Below, piece after piece: positions 1-8,270 of a DNA stretch of 64,000 nucleotides. The stretch is from Plastoroseomonas arctica (GTDB lineage: Bacteria > Pseudomonadota > Alphaproteobacteria > Acetobacterales > Acetobacteraceae). The notes beneath the pieces were generated by a model, which saw only the letters and a program-made list of their open reading frames with translations, was not told the DNA's origin and did no database searches. Position numbers and translations under genes: made by a program. Within the stretch, counting starts at the first letter, position 1; each line of letters starts with the position of its first letter. Location of the stretch: the NCBI RefSeq assembly GCF_018128965.1, contig NZ_JAAEDH010000006.1, positions 62,001 to 126,000 on the forward strand. Reading direction: 5' to 3'.

Positions 1-200
1 TGCGGCTTTCGGCGAAGGGCACCGCGCCGGTCAGCGCACTGTCGCCGCTGCAATTGCCCAGCTTCACGGTCGCGACCGTGCCGGCCGCGGCCAGCTACCC
101 GCGCGCGATGATCTACGTCTCGGACGGCACGCTCAACAAGCGCCTAGCCATCAGCGACGGCACCGCCTGGCGCTGGCCGGACGGCGCGGTGGTCTCGTGA
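1..200 (+). CDS. C-terminal fragment of a probable phage/tail-associated protein
   Basis: An open frame enters from the left edge (first full codon at base 3) and ends with TGA at 198-200, giving about 65 residues. It ends in a compact segment with IYVSDGTLNKRLAISDGT followed by a Trp-rich end, a style seen at the C-termini of tail or baseplate-associated proteins in alphaproteobacterial prophages. The small gene that follows, 25 bp downstream, also looks tail-related. I cannot name the family from this fragment. Frame and stop are clear; the phage assignment is inference. Confidence 0.5.
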   Translation, partial: RLSAKGTAPVSALSPLQLPSFTVATVPAAASYPRAMIYVSDGTLNKRLAISDGTAWRWPDGAVVS

Positions 201-225
201 CGGACAGCGGAAGGAGAACCAAGCC

Positions 226-600
226 ATGACCGCATTGACCGACTACGCGCGCAACCTGGTCGCCCGCGCGGTGTGCGCGCGGGTGCCGGCGCTGCCCACC
301 AACGCCTACCTCGCGCTGGGCACCGGCGGCTCGCTCGCCGCCGGCGTCACCGGGGAGCCGGTGGGCGCGGGCTATGCCCGCCAGCGGGTGACCTTCGCCG
401 GCACGGGCGACCAGGCCAACGCGGCGCTGCTGCGCTTCACCTTCACCGCCGGCGTCGGCAGCCTGACCCATATCGGCCTGTTCGACGCGGTGCAGGGCGG
501 CAATCCGCTGACCTTCAGCGCGCTGGCGACACCCGCCGCGCTGCCGGCTGCGGGGCAGGTGACCGTGCCGGCGAGCAGCTTCGTGGTGACCGCGAGCTGA
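226..600 (+). CDS. Small phage tail-type structural protein
   Basis: A 124-residue protein with no signal peptide or membrane segment. It is rich in Ala, Gly, Thr and small hydrophobics, and the sequence ALGTGGS...AGYARQRVTFAG...THIGLFDA resembles small phage tail-fibre or virion-associated proteins. An AAGGAG ribosome binding site (GGAAGGAGAACC) precedes the ATG. It follows the partial gene ending at 200 and is probably the last gene of a prophage or gene-transfer-agent-like cluster lying mainly left of the window, because the next gene is on the other strand and is metabolic. The structural role is inferred from sequence style only. Confidence 0.55.
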   Translation: MTALTDYARNLVARAVCARVPALPTNAYLALGTGGSLAAGVTGEPVGAGYARQRVTFAGTGDQANAALLRFTFTAGVGSLTHIGLFDAVQGGNPLTFSALATPAALPAAGQVTVPASSFVVTAS

Positions 601-697
601 AAGTAACGTGCCCGACAACCCTACCGGCGACGCCGTCTTTCCAACCACTTGGGCGGCGGCGCCGGGTAAGGTGTCCTTGGTGGCTTATCCCAGGGCG

Positions 698-1675
698 CTA
701 CTCGACGCGGCCGATCCGGTTGATCGCTGCCTCGATGCGCACGCGGTCGGCGTCGAGAAAGGCCTGGAAGGCCGCCCCTTCGCGGTGGTCGACCACCATG
801 CCGGTGGTCTCCAGCTGGCGCTGCATCTCGGGTTCGCGCAGCGCGGCGGCGACACCTTCGCGCAGCCGGCGCTGGATAGCGGGCTCCACCCCCGCTTGGG
901 TGAACAGCCCGACCCAGAGGTAGAACTCCACGCTCCGGAAGCCGAGCTCGATCGCGGTCGGGCAATCAGGCAACAGAGCGACGCGCTGTGCCCCTGTGTG
1001 CACAAGTGCACGCATCTGCCCGCCCCGGATGAAGGGGTTCACGACGGAGGGCACGGATGCGGTCGCCGAGACCTGCCCGCCGAGCACTGCCGTCATCGCC
1101 GGCCCACCACCCGAATAGGGCACGTGGTTCAGCCGCATCTCGCCGGCCTGTGCCAGCATTTCGAAGGGCAGATGCAGCGCGCTGTAGGGGCCGGAGGATC
1201 CATAGGCGATCTCGCCCGGCCGCCGCTTCGCGTCGGCCACGTAGTCAAGCCAGGTCCGCCACGGCGCGTCCGCCTTGACCACCACGACCAGCGGATCGGC
1301 GGTCAGCAGGGCCACCGGCGCAAGTGCGGTGCGATCCAGGCTCGGCGGCCGCCCGAACAGCGCGTCCGCCGCCGGGATCGAGGAATAGGAGACATGGGCA
1401 ATCAGCGCGGTGTAGCCATCCGGCCGCGCCGCCGCACCCGCCGCCATGCCGATGCCGCCGCCGGCGCCACCGCGGTTCTGCAGCACCACTGATTGGCCCC
1501 AGACCTTCTGCAACGCCGCACCGAGCGGACGCGCGATCAGGTCCGTCGCGCCGCCGGGCGGGAACGGCACGATCACCGTCACCGGACGTGTCGGGAAGTC
1601 CTGCTGCGCGGACGCGGCACCCGCCGCCAGCAGCGGCAGCGCCAGCGCGCCGCGCCGGGTGAGACGCGCGCTCAT
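698..1675 (-). CDS. Bug/TctC-family tripartite tricarboxylate transporter binding protein
   Basis: A 325-residue periplasmic solute receptor. It starts with a twin-Arg-containing signal peptide (MSARLTRRGALALPLL...ASAQQ), followed directly by the family hallmark FPTRPVTVIVPFPPGGATDLIAR. Length and the two-lobed fold signature fit the Bug family, whose members bind carboxylates or amides for TctAB-type permeases or for sensing. No permease genes lie nearby, so it is an orphan receptor, as is common in Acetobacteraceae and Burkholderiales. The ATG at 1675 overlaps the stop of the upstream cupin gene by 4 bp (ATGA), so the two are translated together. The ligand cannot be read from the sequence. 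Confidence 0.9.
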   Translation of the reverse strand: MSARLTRRGALALPLLAAGAASAQQDFPTRPVTVIVPFPPGGATDLIARPLGAALQKVWGQSVVLQNRGGAGGGIGMAAGAAARPDGYTALIAHVSYSSIPAADALFGRPPSLDRTALAPVALLTADPLVVVVKADAPWRTWLDYVADAKRRPGEIAYGSSGPYSALHLPFEMLAQAGEMRLNHVPYSGGGPAMTAVLGGQVSATASVPSVVNPFIRGGQMRALVHTGAQRVALLPDCPTAIELGFRSVEFYLWVGLFTQAGVEPAIQRRLREGVAAALREPEMQRQLETTGMVVDHREGAAFQAFLDADRVRIEAAINRIGRVE

Positions 1676-2229
1676 ACGCCGGCGAGGCCGGTGACCTGAC
1701 CCGTCGCGTTGCGCGAGACACCCATGGCCGCCGCCTTCTCCAGCACGCTCGGCTCCCACGCCACCTTGCCGGCATCGGGGCCGCCGATCAGCGTCAGCAG
1801 CGTGCCGCGGCCTTCGCCGACGTAGCGGAAGCCGCGATAGACGCCGGTGGGCACGTGGATGCAGTCGAAGGGCTGGAGGATGATTTCCTTCTCGCCCGCC
1901 TCGGTCATCCACACCACGGCCCAGGGGCCGACCAGCGGCATGAACACCTCCTCGGTGGTGTGCGCATGCAGGGATGCGCCGTTGCCGTGCTCGGCCTGGA
2001 TCATGCCCAGGTTGAAGCCATGCGCGCCGAGCGGGATGTTGGGCTTGAGGTCGGGCAGGTCCTCGCGCTCGACCACGCCCATGCCGACCAGGTTGATCTT
2101 GAAGCGGCGGCTGCCGGGAAGGTGGGAGTCGACGAAGGCTTCCTCGGAACCGCGCAGCGTGGCGAAGCGCGCGACGAAGCGCTCCATCTCGGCCACGGAC
2201 ATGTTCTGTGGGTTGCTGATTGCGGTCAT
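1672..2229 (-). CDS. Cupin-domain protein
   Basis: A 185-residue soluble protein with a central cupin barrel. Motif 1 (around residues 80-100) has HGNGASLHAHTTEEVFMPL, supplying the usual His/His/Glu metal ligands, and motif 2 follows with PFDCIHVPTGVYRGFRYVG. A good ribosome binding site (AAGGAAA) lies about 6 bases before the ATG. It is the first gene of a two-gene unit with the Bug-type receptor, overlapping it by 4 bp. Such cupins are often dioxygenases, isomerases or ligand binders for small acids. The pairing suggests action on the ligand of the receptor, but that is inference. Confidence 0.8.
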   Translation of the reverse strand: MTAISNPQNMSVAEMERFVARFATLRGSEEAFVDSHLPGSRRFKINLVGMGVVEREDLPDLKPNIPLGAHGFNLGMIQAEHGNGASLHAHTTEEVFMPLVGPWAVVWMTEAGEKEIILQPFDCIHVPTGVYRGFRYVGEGRGTLLTLIGGPDAGKVAWEPSVLEKAAAMGVSRNATGQVTGLAGV

Positions 2230-2305
2230 GGGGTTTCCTTTTTCCTTACCCCGACGCTGGCAAGCGGCGTTGCGACTGTCAAACCACGCAGCGTAAAAAA
2301 GCGGT

Positions 2306-5300
2306 TCATCTGAAATCGCGGCTGTCTGGCAGCTTCGCCTTGGGGCGGCGCGCGCCCGGCTCCGGCCGCTTCACCTCATCGGCGCGCCCGATCGAGCGTT
2401 CCGCCCAGGCGCTGTCGCCCATCAGCCCGTCGAGCAGGTCCGACCGGTCGATCAGGCGCCGCACGATCAGGTGGGTGATCGGCACCTCGGCATGCTCGAC
2501 CACCCGCTCCACGCGACCTTCGGCGAGCAGCAGGCGGCCGGCGATGAGTGCCGCGCGGTCGCGCGCGGCGATGGACGCGTAGACCACCAGATTGCCCACG
2601 CCCCACTCATCCTCGATGGTGAGGAACACCACCCCCTTTGCCGTCCCCGGGCGCTGGCGCATCAGCACGAGGCCCGGGATGCGCACCGAAGACCCCTGCC
2701 GCGCGGTGGCGAGCGTGCGGGTATCGTCGCGCGTCAGCCGCACCAGCGCCGGCCGTAGCAGTGCCAAAGGATGCCGCCCGAGCGTGAGGCCGGTGGCGCG
2801 GTAATCCTCCACCACCCCCTCCCCTTCCGAGGGCGGCGCGAGTGCGACGGCGGGCTCCACCACCACCGGCTCATCGGGCTCGGTCATGGCCGCGAACAGG
2901 GGCAGGTCCCGCGGGCCGCCGGCGACCCCGCGCGCCGCCCACCCCGCCTGCCGCCTGCCGTCGCCCAGGCCCGCGAACCCATCCGCCGCGGCCAGCGCAT
3001 CGAGCGCGCGCTTGCCCACGCCCGATCGCCAGGCCACCTCCTCGACGCTGGCGAAGGGGGCGCCGTTGCGCGCGACCCGCGCGGCCATGATCGCCTGCCC
3101 GTCCTCCACCGGCAGCCCGCCCGCCAGCCGCAGGCCGAGCCGCAGCGCGAGGCCGTCCGCGCTGTCGGGGGCGGGTTCCATCGTAGAGTCCCAGGCACTG
3201 GCGTTCACATCGACGGCGCGCACCGCGACGCCGTGCTCGCGCGCATCGCGCACGATCTGCGCGGGTGCGTAGAATCCCATCGGCTGGCTGTTGAGCAGTG
3301 CGGCCGCGAAGACGCCGGGATGGTGCCGCTTCATCCAGGCCGAGGCGTAGACGAGATGCGCGAAGCTCGCCGCGTGGCTTTCGGGAAAGCCATAGCTGCC
3401 GAACCCCTCGATCTGGGCGAAGACGCGCTCGGCGAATTCCTGGACATAGCCGCGCCGCACCATGCCGGCGACCAGCTTGTCGCGGTGCTGCTCCACCAGC
3501 CCGCGCGCCTTGAAGGTGGCCATCGCGCGGCGCAACTGGTCCGCCTCGTCCGGCGTAAACCCCGCCGCCACGATCGCAATGCGCATCGCCTGTTCCTGGA
3601 ACAGCGGCACGCCCAGCGTCTTGCCGAGCACCTGGCGCAGCTCGTCCGCTGGCCCGAATTCCGGGGAAGGTGCGGGATACTCCACCGTCTCCACGCCGGA
3701 TTTCCGCCGCAGATAAGGGTGCACCATGTCGCCCGCGATGGGGCCAGGGCGCACGATCGCGACCTCGATCACCAGGTCGTAGAATGTCTTGGGGCGCAGG
3801 CGCGGCAGCATGTTCATCTGCGCCCGGCTTTCCACCTGGAACACGCCCACGGAATCCGCGCGGCGCAGCATCGCGTAGGTCTCGGGGCATTCCTTGGGCA
3901 GCGTCGCGAGTTCGAGATCGTCGCGCCCATGGTCGCGCAACAGATCAAAACCGCGGCGCAGACAGGACAGCATCCCCAGGCCCAGCACATCCACCTTGAG
4001 GATGCCCAGCGCCTCGATGTCGTCCTTGTCCCATTCGAGCACGGTGCGGTCCTCCATCGCCGCCTTCGTCACCACCGCGAGGTCCACCAGCCGCCCGCGC
4101 GTGATGACGAAGCCGCCCACATGCGTCGCGGCATGGCGCGGGAAATCCTGCAACTCCTCCGCCAGCTCCATCGCCATCGCCAAACGCGGGTCGGTGATGT
4201 CGAGGCCCTCCGCCTTCGCGAGCTCAGCAAAACCCATCGATCCGCCAGGCCCCCAGCTGCCCTTCGCCAGCCGCGCCGTGACGTCGGCGGTGAGGCCGAG
4301 CGCCTTGCCCACCTCGCGGATCGCGCTGCGGGCGCGGTAGCGGATGACGGTTGCGCAGATCGCCGCGCGATCGCGCCCGTAACGCTTGTAGAGGTGCTGG
4401 ATCACCTCCTCGCGCCGCTCATGCTCGAAGTCGATGTCGATATCCGGCGGCTCGCCACGGCTGGCCGAGATGAAGCGCTCGAACAGCAGATCGTGCTGGC
4501 TGGGATCGACGGCGGTGATGCCCAGCACGTAGCAGACCGCCGAATTCGCCGCCGAACCGCGCCCCTGGCACAGAATCGGGTGCTTCTGCTCGCGCGCGAA
4601 CCGCACGATCTCATGCACGGTCAGGAAATACGGCGCGTAGCCAAGCTCCCCGATCAGCGCCAGCTCATGCGCCACCCGATCGCGCACGCTGGCGCCGGCA
4701 CCCTCCGGCCAGCGTTCGGCGAGTGCGGCCATCACCCGCGCCTCCAGCGTCTGCTGCGCGGTGCGGCCGGGTTCGTAGATCTCGTCGGGATACTCATACC
4801 GCAGCTGGTCGAGCGAGAATCCCGCCGTCGCCTCCAGCACCTCGAGCGTGTTCGCGAGTGCGAGCGGGTGGCGCGCGAAAAACCGCGCCATCATCGCAGG
4901 CGACTTCAGGTCGCGCTCGGCATTCATCTCCGCCGCATCGCCGAGATCATCGACCGTGACGCCAAGCCGGATCGCGCTCACCACATCCGCGAGCCGCCGC
5001 CGCGAGCAGTCATGAAACCGCACATCGCCGATTGCGAGCAGGCTGCCCCCCGCAATCGCCGCCAGGCGATCCAGACGGCGCTGGTCATCGCCGCGATACC
5101 CACACGCGGCGGCCAAAAACAATGGACGCATCAGGCGCCCGCGCAACGCCGCCGCATCCGCCCGAAACCGCGCCGCGAAACCGGCATCGAGATCCTCGGG
5201 CGGGACCGCCGCCAGGACCCAGCCCTCGGCCGCATCAAACATCGCCGCACGGGACATCCGGCACGCGCCGGCGACCGCCATCCGGCCCTTCGAAAGCAGC

Positions 5301-5626
5301 GCCGTCAGCCGGCCATAAGCGGCGCGGTCGGACGGCCAGGCAAACCAGGCGCTGCCGTCCTCCAGCACCAGGCGGCAGCCGACGCGGAACGGCAGCCTGC
5401 CCTTCGAGGCGACATGCGCGCGCACCACGCCGCCCAGGGTGTTGGTGTCGCAGATGGCAATGCCGGCCAGGCCCAGGGACTGGGCGCGGAACACCAACTC
5501 ATGCGGGTGGGAGGCGCCGTCGAGGAAGGAGAAGTTCGAGCGGGCGGCCAGTTCGGCGTAAGCAAGAGCGGGGGAAAGAATTCCCCCGGACCCCCATCTT
5601 TTATTTTTATCCGTGGGCGTCGTCAC
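2306..5626 (-). CDS. dnaE2: Error-prone DNA polymerase III alpha subunit DnaE2 (ImuC)
   Basis: The translesion polymerase of the ImuB-DnaE2 mutasome, 1106 residues from the GTG at 5626. Visible parts in order: the PHP domain (YAELAARSNFSFLDGASHPHEL), the family C palm with catalytic PDIDIDFEHERREE in the middle, the thumb and fingers, helix-hairpin-helix regions, and a C-terminal OB fold (VRIPGLVLMRQRPGTAKG). The GTG start overlaps the imuB stop by 4 bp (GTGA). The longer reading from 5671 would overlap imuB by 49 bp and adds a Pro/Arg-rich tail unlike the family. Residues about 7-19 are encoded by a copy of the palindromic repeat described at 5569-5611. The gene is transcribed from the LexA-controlled promoter before imuB. 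Confidence 0.95.
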   Translation of the reverse strand: MTTPTDKNKRWGSGGILSPALAYAELAARSNFSFLDGASHPHELVFRAQSLGLAGIAICDTNTLGGVVRAHVASKGRLPFRVGCRLVLEDGSAWFAWPSDRAAYGRLTALLSKGRMAVAGACRMSRAAMFDAAEGWVLAAVPPEDLDAGFAARFRADAAALRGRLMRPLFLAAACGYRGDDQRRLDRLAAIAGGSLLAIGDVRFHDCSRRRLADVVSAIRLGVTVDDLGDAAEMNAERDLKSPAMMARFFARHPLALANTLEVLEATAGFSLDQLRYEYPDEIYEPGRTAQQTLEARVMAALAERWPEGAGASVRDRVAHELALIGELGYAPYFLTVHEIVRFAREQKHPILCQGRGSAANSAVCYVLGITAVDPSQHDLLFERFISASRGEPPDIDIDFEHERREEVIQHLYKRYGRDRAAICATVIRYRARSAIREVGKALGLTADVTARLAKGSWGPGGSMGFAELAKAEGLDITDPRLAMAMELAEELQDFPRHAATHVGGFVITRGRLVDLAVVTKAAMEDRTVLEWDKDDIEALGILKVDVLGLGMLSCLRRGFDLLRDHGRDDLELATLPKECPETYAMLRRADSVGVFQVESRAQMNMLPRLRPKTFYDLVIEVAIVRPGPIAGDMVHPYLRRKSGVETVEYPAPSPEFGPADELRQVLGKTLGVPLFQEQAMRIAIVAAGFTPDEADQLRRAMATFKARGLVEQHRDKLVAGMVRRGYVQEFAERVFAQIEGFGSYGFPESHAASFAHLVYASAWMKRHHPGVFAAALLNSQPMGFYAPAQIVRDAREHGVAVRAVDVNASAWDSTMEPAPDSADGLALRLGLRLAGGLPVEDGQAIMAARVARNGAPFASVEEVAWRSGVGKRALDALAAADGFAGLGDGRRQAGWAARGVAGGPRDLPLFAAMTEPDEPVVVEPAVALAPPSEGEGVVEDYRATGLTLGRHPLALLRPALVRLTRDDTRTLATARQGSSVRIPGLVLMRQRPGTAKGVVFLTIEDEWGVGNLVVYASIAARDRAALIAGRLLLAEGRVERVVEHAEVPITHLIVRRLIDRSDLLDGLMGDSAWAERSIGRADEVKRPEPGARRPKAKLPDSRDFR
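5569..5611 (+). repeat. Palindromic repeat, copy A, inside the dnaE2 reading frame
   Basis: On the + strand this reads C-G5-AAAGAATT-C5-G (5569-5588), then GACCCCCATC and a T-rich tail TTTTATTTTTA. The same unit (G5, short A/T core, C5, ACCCCCAT, T-rich tail) occurs at 14365-14408 and, reversed, at 48651-48695. Those two copies sit after genes and look like terminators. Here the unit lies within the 5' end of dnaE2, antisense to it, and is translated as residues 7-19 of the polymerase. Confidence 0.75.
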
Positions 5627-7095
5627 GGGAGGTGGCCGTGGAGGTGCCAGTCGTCGGCGCGAAAAATCCACAGACGAAGTCCAGACTCCAACTCCACCTC
5701 AAAATAGTCCCGCGAACCTTCCTCGCCGCGCCACCACTCCGCCGCAACGCGCCGAGGCCCCTGCGCCCGCAACACCCGATGCGCAGCCCCACCCCAGCGC
5801 ACCAACGCCGGCGGCCCATCCGGCACCGAAGCCACCACACCGATCGCCTCCGGCCGGCGCAACAGCCGCACCGCCGGCTGCAGCCGCCAGCCCACCGAAA
5901 CCGCCGGCGAAGAAACACCCTGCACCATCCGCTCCGGCCAATGGCTCGAGCGCATCGCCACCCGCCGTACCCGCACCCGCTGGCGCAAGCGGTCGAGCAG
6001 CTCCAGCGCCGCCCCCGCATCCCGCCGGCCACCGATCGCGAGCGCCGTCTGCAAGCCACTCGCCACCGGGTCCGTCGCCCGCGCCTCAAGGGCGAAACGC
6101 TCGATCCCCAGGCCCGGCGACAAAGCCTCCAGCCGGTCGCGGAACAGCAGGCGCAGATGCGCCACGCCGCGCACCGGCTGGCCGGTGCCGATCGCCACCT
6201 CCTGCACCGCCGCATCCACCCGCCAGGCGGAGAGCACCACCTGACGCGCGCCCAGCCCCTCCGCGCGCAGCTTCGCGCACAACGCCTCCAGCAGCACATC
6301 CAGCACCGCCTCGATGCCGGCGCGCGTCACGATCGGCTCCAGCATCTCCCGCATCACCACCAGCTCCGGCGGGGGCAGCACCGGCCGCAGCACCACGCGC
6401 CGGTGGCCGAGCAGCGCATCCAGCCGCTCGAGCAACGCACCGCCAAAACGCCGCGCCAGAGGCCCCCGCGGCAGCGCCAGCAGATCGCCCACGCGGCGCA
6501 ACCCCAGCCGCTCCAGCGCCGCCACCTCGCCCGCATCCAGCCTCAGCGCGTCGGCGAGCGGCAAGGACTCCACCGGCCCACCATGGCCGGCCCGCGCCAT
6601 CGCCCCCGCCAGCGGCGCGATGCCGGCGACGCCCCCCTGCGCGGTCAAGCCACCCTTGCGCAGCCGCGCCAGCGCATCGTCCAGGAGCCCCGCCTCATCG
6701 CCCCAGAAATGGGTGCAGCCGGTGATGTCCAGCAGCAGCCCATCCGGCGGGTCGGTGGCGGCCAGCGGCGTATAGCGCCGGGCCCACAGCGCCAAGCCCT
6801 CCAGCGCCTGCGCATCGGCGGGCGCATCCTCGGGGAACAGCGCCAGCTCCGGCGCAATCGCCTGCGCATCGGCCAGCGCCTGCCCGGCCCGCAGCCCGGC
6901 CATGGCCGCCGCCCGGTCCACCGCCACCAGCACCCGCCGCGGCCCCAGCGTGGCCCACACCCCGAGCGGACGATCCGCGGGCAGCTCCGGCGCCGCGCGA
7001 CGGATGCGGTCCGTGGCCAGCGTCGGCAGGTGCAGCGCCAGGAAGCGCCGCCCACCGGCGACCGGCGGCGGCGGGAGGAGGATTTCGCCCAACAT
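5623..7095 (-). CDS. imuB: ImuB, catalytically inactive Y-family polymerase-like mutasome protein
   Basis: A 490-residue Y-family homologue that bridges DnaE2 to the beta clamp during SOS mutagenesis. The N-terminus (RRFLALHLPTLATDRIRR) is typical of ImuB. The region with GVWATLGPRRVLVAVDRAAA replaces the acidic catalytic site of true Y-family polymerases. A helix-hairpin-helix stretch (LERLGLRRVGDLLALPRG) lies near residues 180-200, and the little-finger-like and C-terminal ImuB segments follow. The ATG at 7095 lies 24 bp from a LexA box. It overlaps dnaE2 by 4 bp. The usual upstream partner imuA is absent: the next upstream gene is divergent and unrelated. Confidence 0.92.
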   Translation of the reverse strand: MLGEILLPPPPVAGGRRFLALHLPTLATDRIRRAAPELPADRPLGVWATLGPRRVLVAVDRAAAMAGLRAGQALADAQAIAPELALFPEDAPADAQALEGLALWARRYTPLAATDPPDGLLLDITGCTHFWGDEAGLLDDALARLRKGGLTAQGGVAGIAPLAGAMARAGHGGPVESLPLADALRLDAGEVAALERLGLRRVGDLLALPRGPLARRFGGALLERLDALLGHRRVVLRPVLPPPELVVMREMLEPIVTRAGIEAVLDVLLEALCAKLRAEGLGARQVVLSAWRVDAAVQEVAIGTGQPVRGVAHLRLLFRDRLEALSPGLGIERFALEARATDPVASGLQTALAIGGRRDAGAALELLDRLRQRVRVRRVAMRSSHWPERMVQGVSSPAVSVGWRLQPAVRLLRRPEAIGVVASVPDGPPALVRWGGAAHRVLRAQGPRRVAAEWWRGEEGSRDYFEVELESGLRLWIFRADDWHLHGHLP

Positions 7096-7119
7096 GGGCG
7101 AACCCTACTGCACCGATGA

Positions 7120-7134
7120 GAACAAAAAAAGAAC
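7120..7134 (-). promoter_or_regulatory. LexA (SOS) box controlling imuB-dnaE2
   Basis: The sequence GAACAAAAAAAGAAC is an exact GAAC-N7-GAAC direct repeat (GTTC-N7-GTTC on the minus strand), the LexA operator of alphaproteobacteria. It lies 24 bp before the imuB ATG, where it would overlap the core promoter. The divergent hydroxyacid dehydrogenase starts at 7214, 79 bp away, and could also be affected, though it is not a known SOS gene. Confidence 0.9.
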
Positions 7135-7213
7135 AAACTCCCGAGAGCCGCTGGCTTGTCCAAAACACCATCGCGTCTATCGTGCGCCCCAAGGAAACCC
7201 AAGGAACCTCTGC

Positions 7214-8182
7214 ATGCCGCCCCGCATTCTTCTGATGGCCAGCCCGCTCAGCGACCCCGACCTCGCGCGCGAAATCGCTCCCTCCGGCATGGAGCTGACC
7301 ATCGCCAATTTCGGCAGCCCCGAATTCACGGCTGAGGCCGCCAAGGCCGACTTCCTGGTCGGCTTCGGCAACAAGGCGATCGACGCCGGCTTCTACGGCG
7401 CGGCCCCGAACGTAAAGCTGTTCCAGCTGCTCTCCGCCGGCTACGACACCGTCGACATTGAGGCCGCGCGTGGCGCCGGCGTGCCGGTCTGCAACAATGG
7501 TGGTGCCAATTCCACCGCCGTCTCCGAACACGCGATGATGCTGATGATGGCCGTCTGCCGCCGCCTGGTCTGGCAGCATGAGAGCGTTGTCTCCGGCCGC
7601 TGGCGCGGCAACAATCCGGGTTCGGTGAAGCTGTTCGAGCTGCGCGACAAGGTGCTCGGCCTGGTGGGCCTGGGCGCGATCGGCAAGAAGGTCGCGCGCC
7701 TGGCCAACGCCTTCGGCATGCGCGTGCAGTACTACGACATCAACCGCGTCTCCGAGGCCGAGGAGGATGCGCTGACCGTCCGCTTCCGCCTGCTGGGCGA
7801 GATTCTTGCGACCTCGGACATCGTCTCCCTGCACGTCCCGCTCACCCCCGCCTCGAAGCACATGATCGGCGCGGCGGAGCTTGCCTCGATGAAGCGCACC
7901 GCCTTCCTGGTGAACACCTGCCGCGGCCCGGTGATCGACGAGGTCGCGCTGATCGCGGCCCTCGAGGGCGGCACCATTGCCGGCGCCGGCCTGGACGTCT
8001 TCGACCAGGAGCCGCCGCCGGCCGACAACCCGCTGTTCCGCCTGCCCAACGTGATCCTGACGCCGCACTACGCCGGCCCCACCTGGGACAACCAGCAGGC
8101 GCGCTTCCGCAACGCCTTCGACAATTGCCAGCGGGTCGCGCGCGGCGAGAAGCCGCTCTGGGTCATCCCAGAACTGCAGTAA
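7214..8182 (+). CDS. D-isomer-specific 2-hydroxyacid dehydrogenase, NAD(P)-dependent
   Basis: A 322-residue cytoplasmic dehydrogenase. The N-terminal substrate-binding part is followed by the Rossmann domain with GLVGLGAIGKKVARLANAFG near residues 150-170. The catalytic Arg lies in VNTCRGPVIDE, the Glu in DVFDQEPPPADNPLF, and the His in ILTPHYAGPT. The family reduces 2-keto acids or oxidises D-2-hydroxyacids (glyoxylate, hydroxypyruvate, phosphoglycerate and others); the exact substrate is not readable. The start at 7214 follows an AAGGAACC ribosome binding site. It is divergent from the imuB operon and probably monocistronic. Confidence 0.9.
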   Translation: MPPRILLMASPLSDPDLAREIAPSGMELTIANFGSPEFTAEAAKADFLVGFGNKAIDAGFYGAAPNVKLFQLLSAGYDTVDIEAARGAGVPVCNNGGANSTAVSEHAMMLMMAVCRRLVWQHESVVSGRWRGNNPGSVKLFELRDKVLGLVGLGAIGKKVARLANAFGMRVQYYDINRVSEAEEDALTVRFRLLGEILATSDIVSLHVPLTPASKHMIGAAELASMKRTAFLVNTCRGPVIDEVALIAALEGGTIAGAGLDVFDQEPPPADNPLFRLPNVILTPHYAGPTWDNQQARFRNAFDNCQRVARGEKPLWVIPELQ

Positions 8183-8270
8183 CGCCAAGGCGTCTTCACG
8201 CCCCGGCGGCGCATGCTAGGCTTTCCGCAATGCCCCGCCATCAAGAGCGGGGCGCCCTGAGGAACGCCCT

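Noticed and set aside
2771-5707. Very long open frame on the + strand opposite dnaE2
   Set aside because: It is antisense to a full-length dnaE2 and reads as His/Arg/Gln-rich sequence without domains, as expected from high GC3 on the coding strand.
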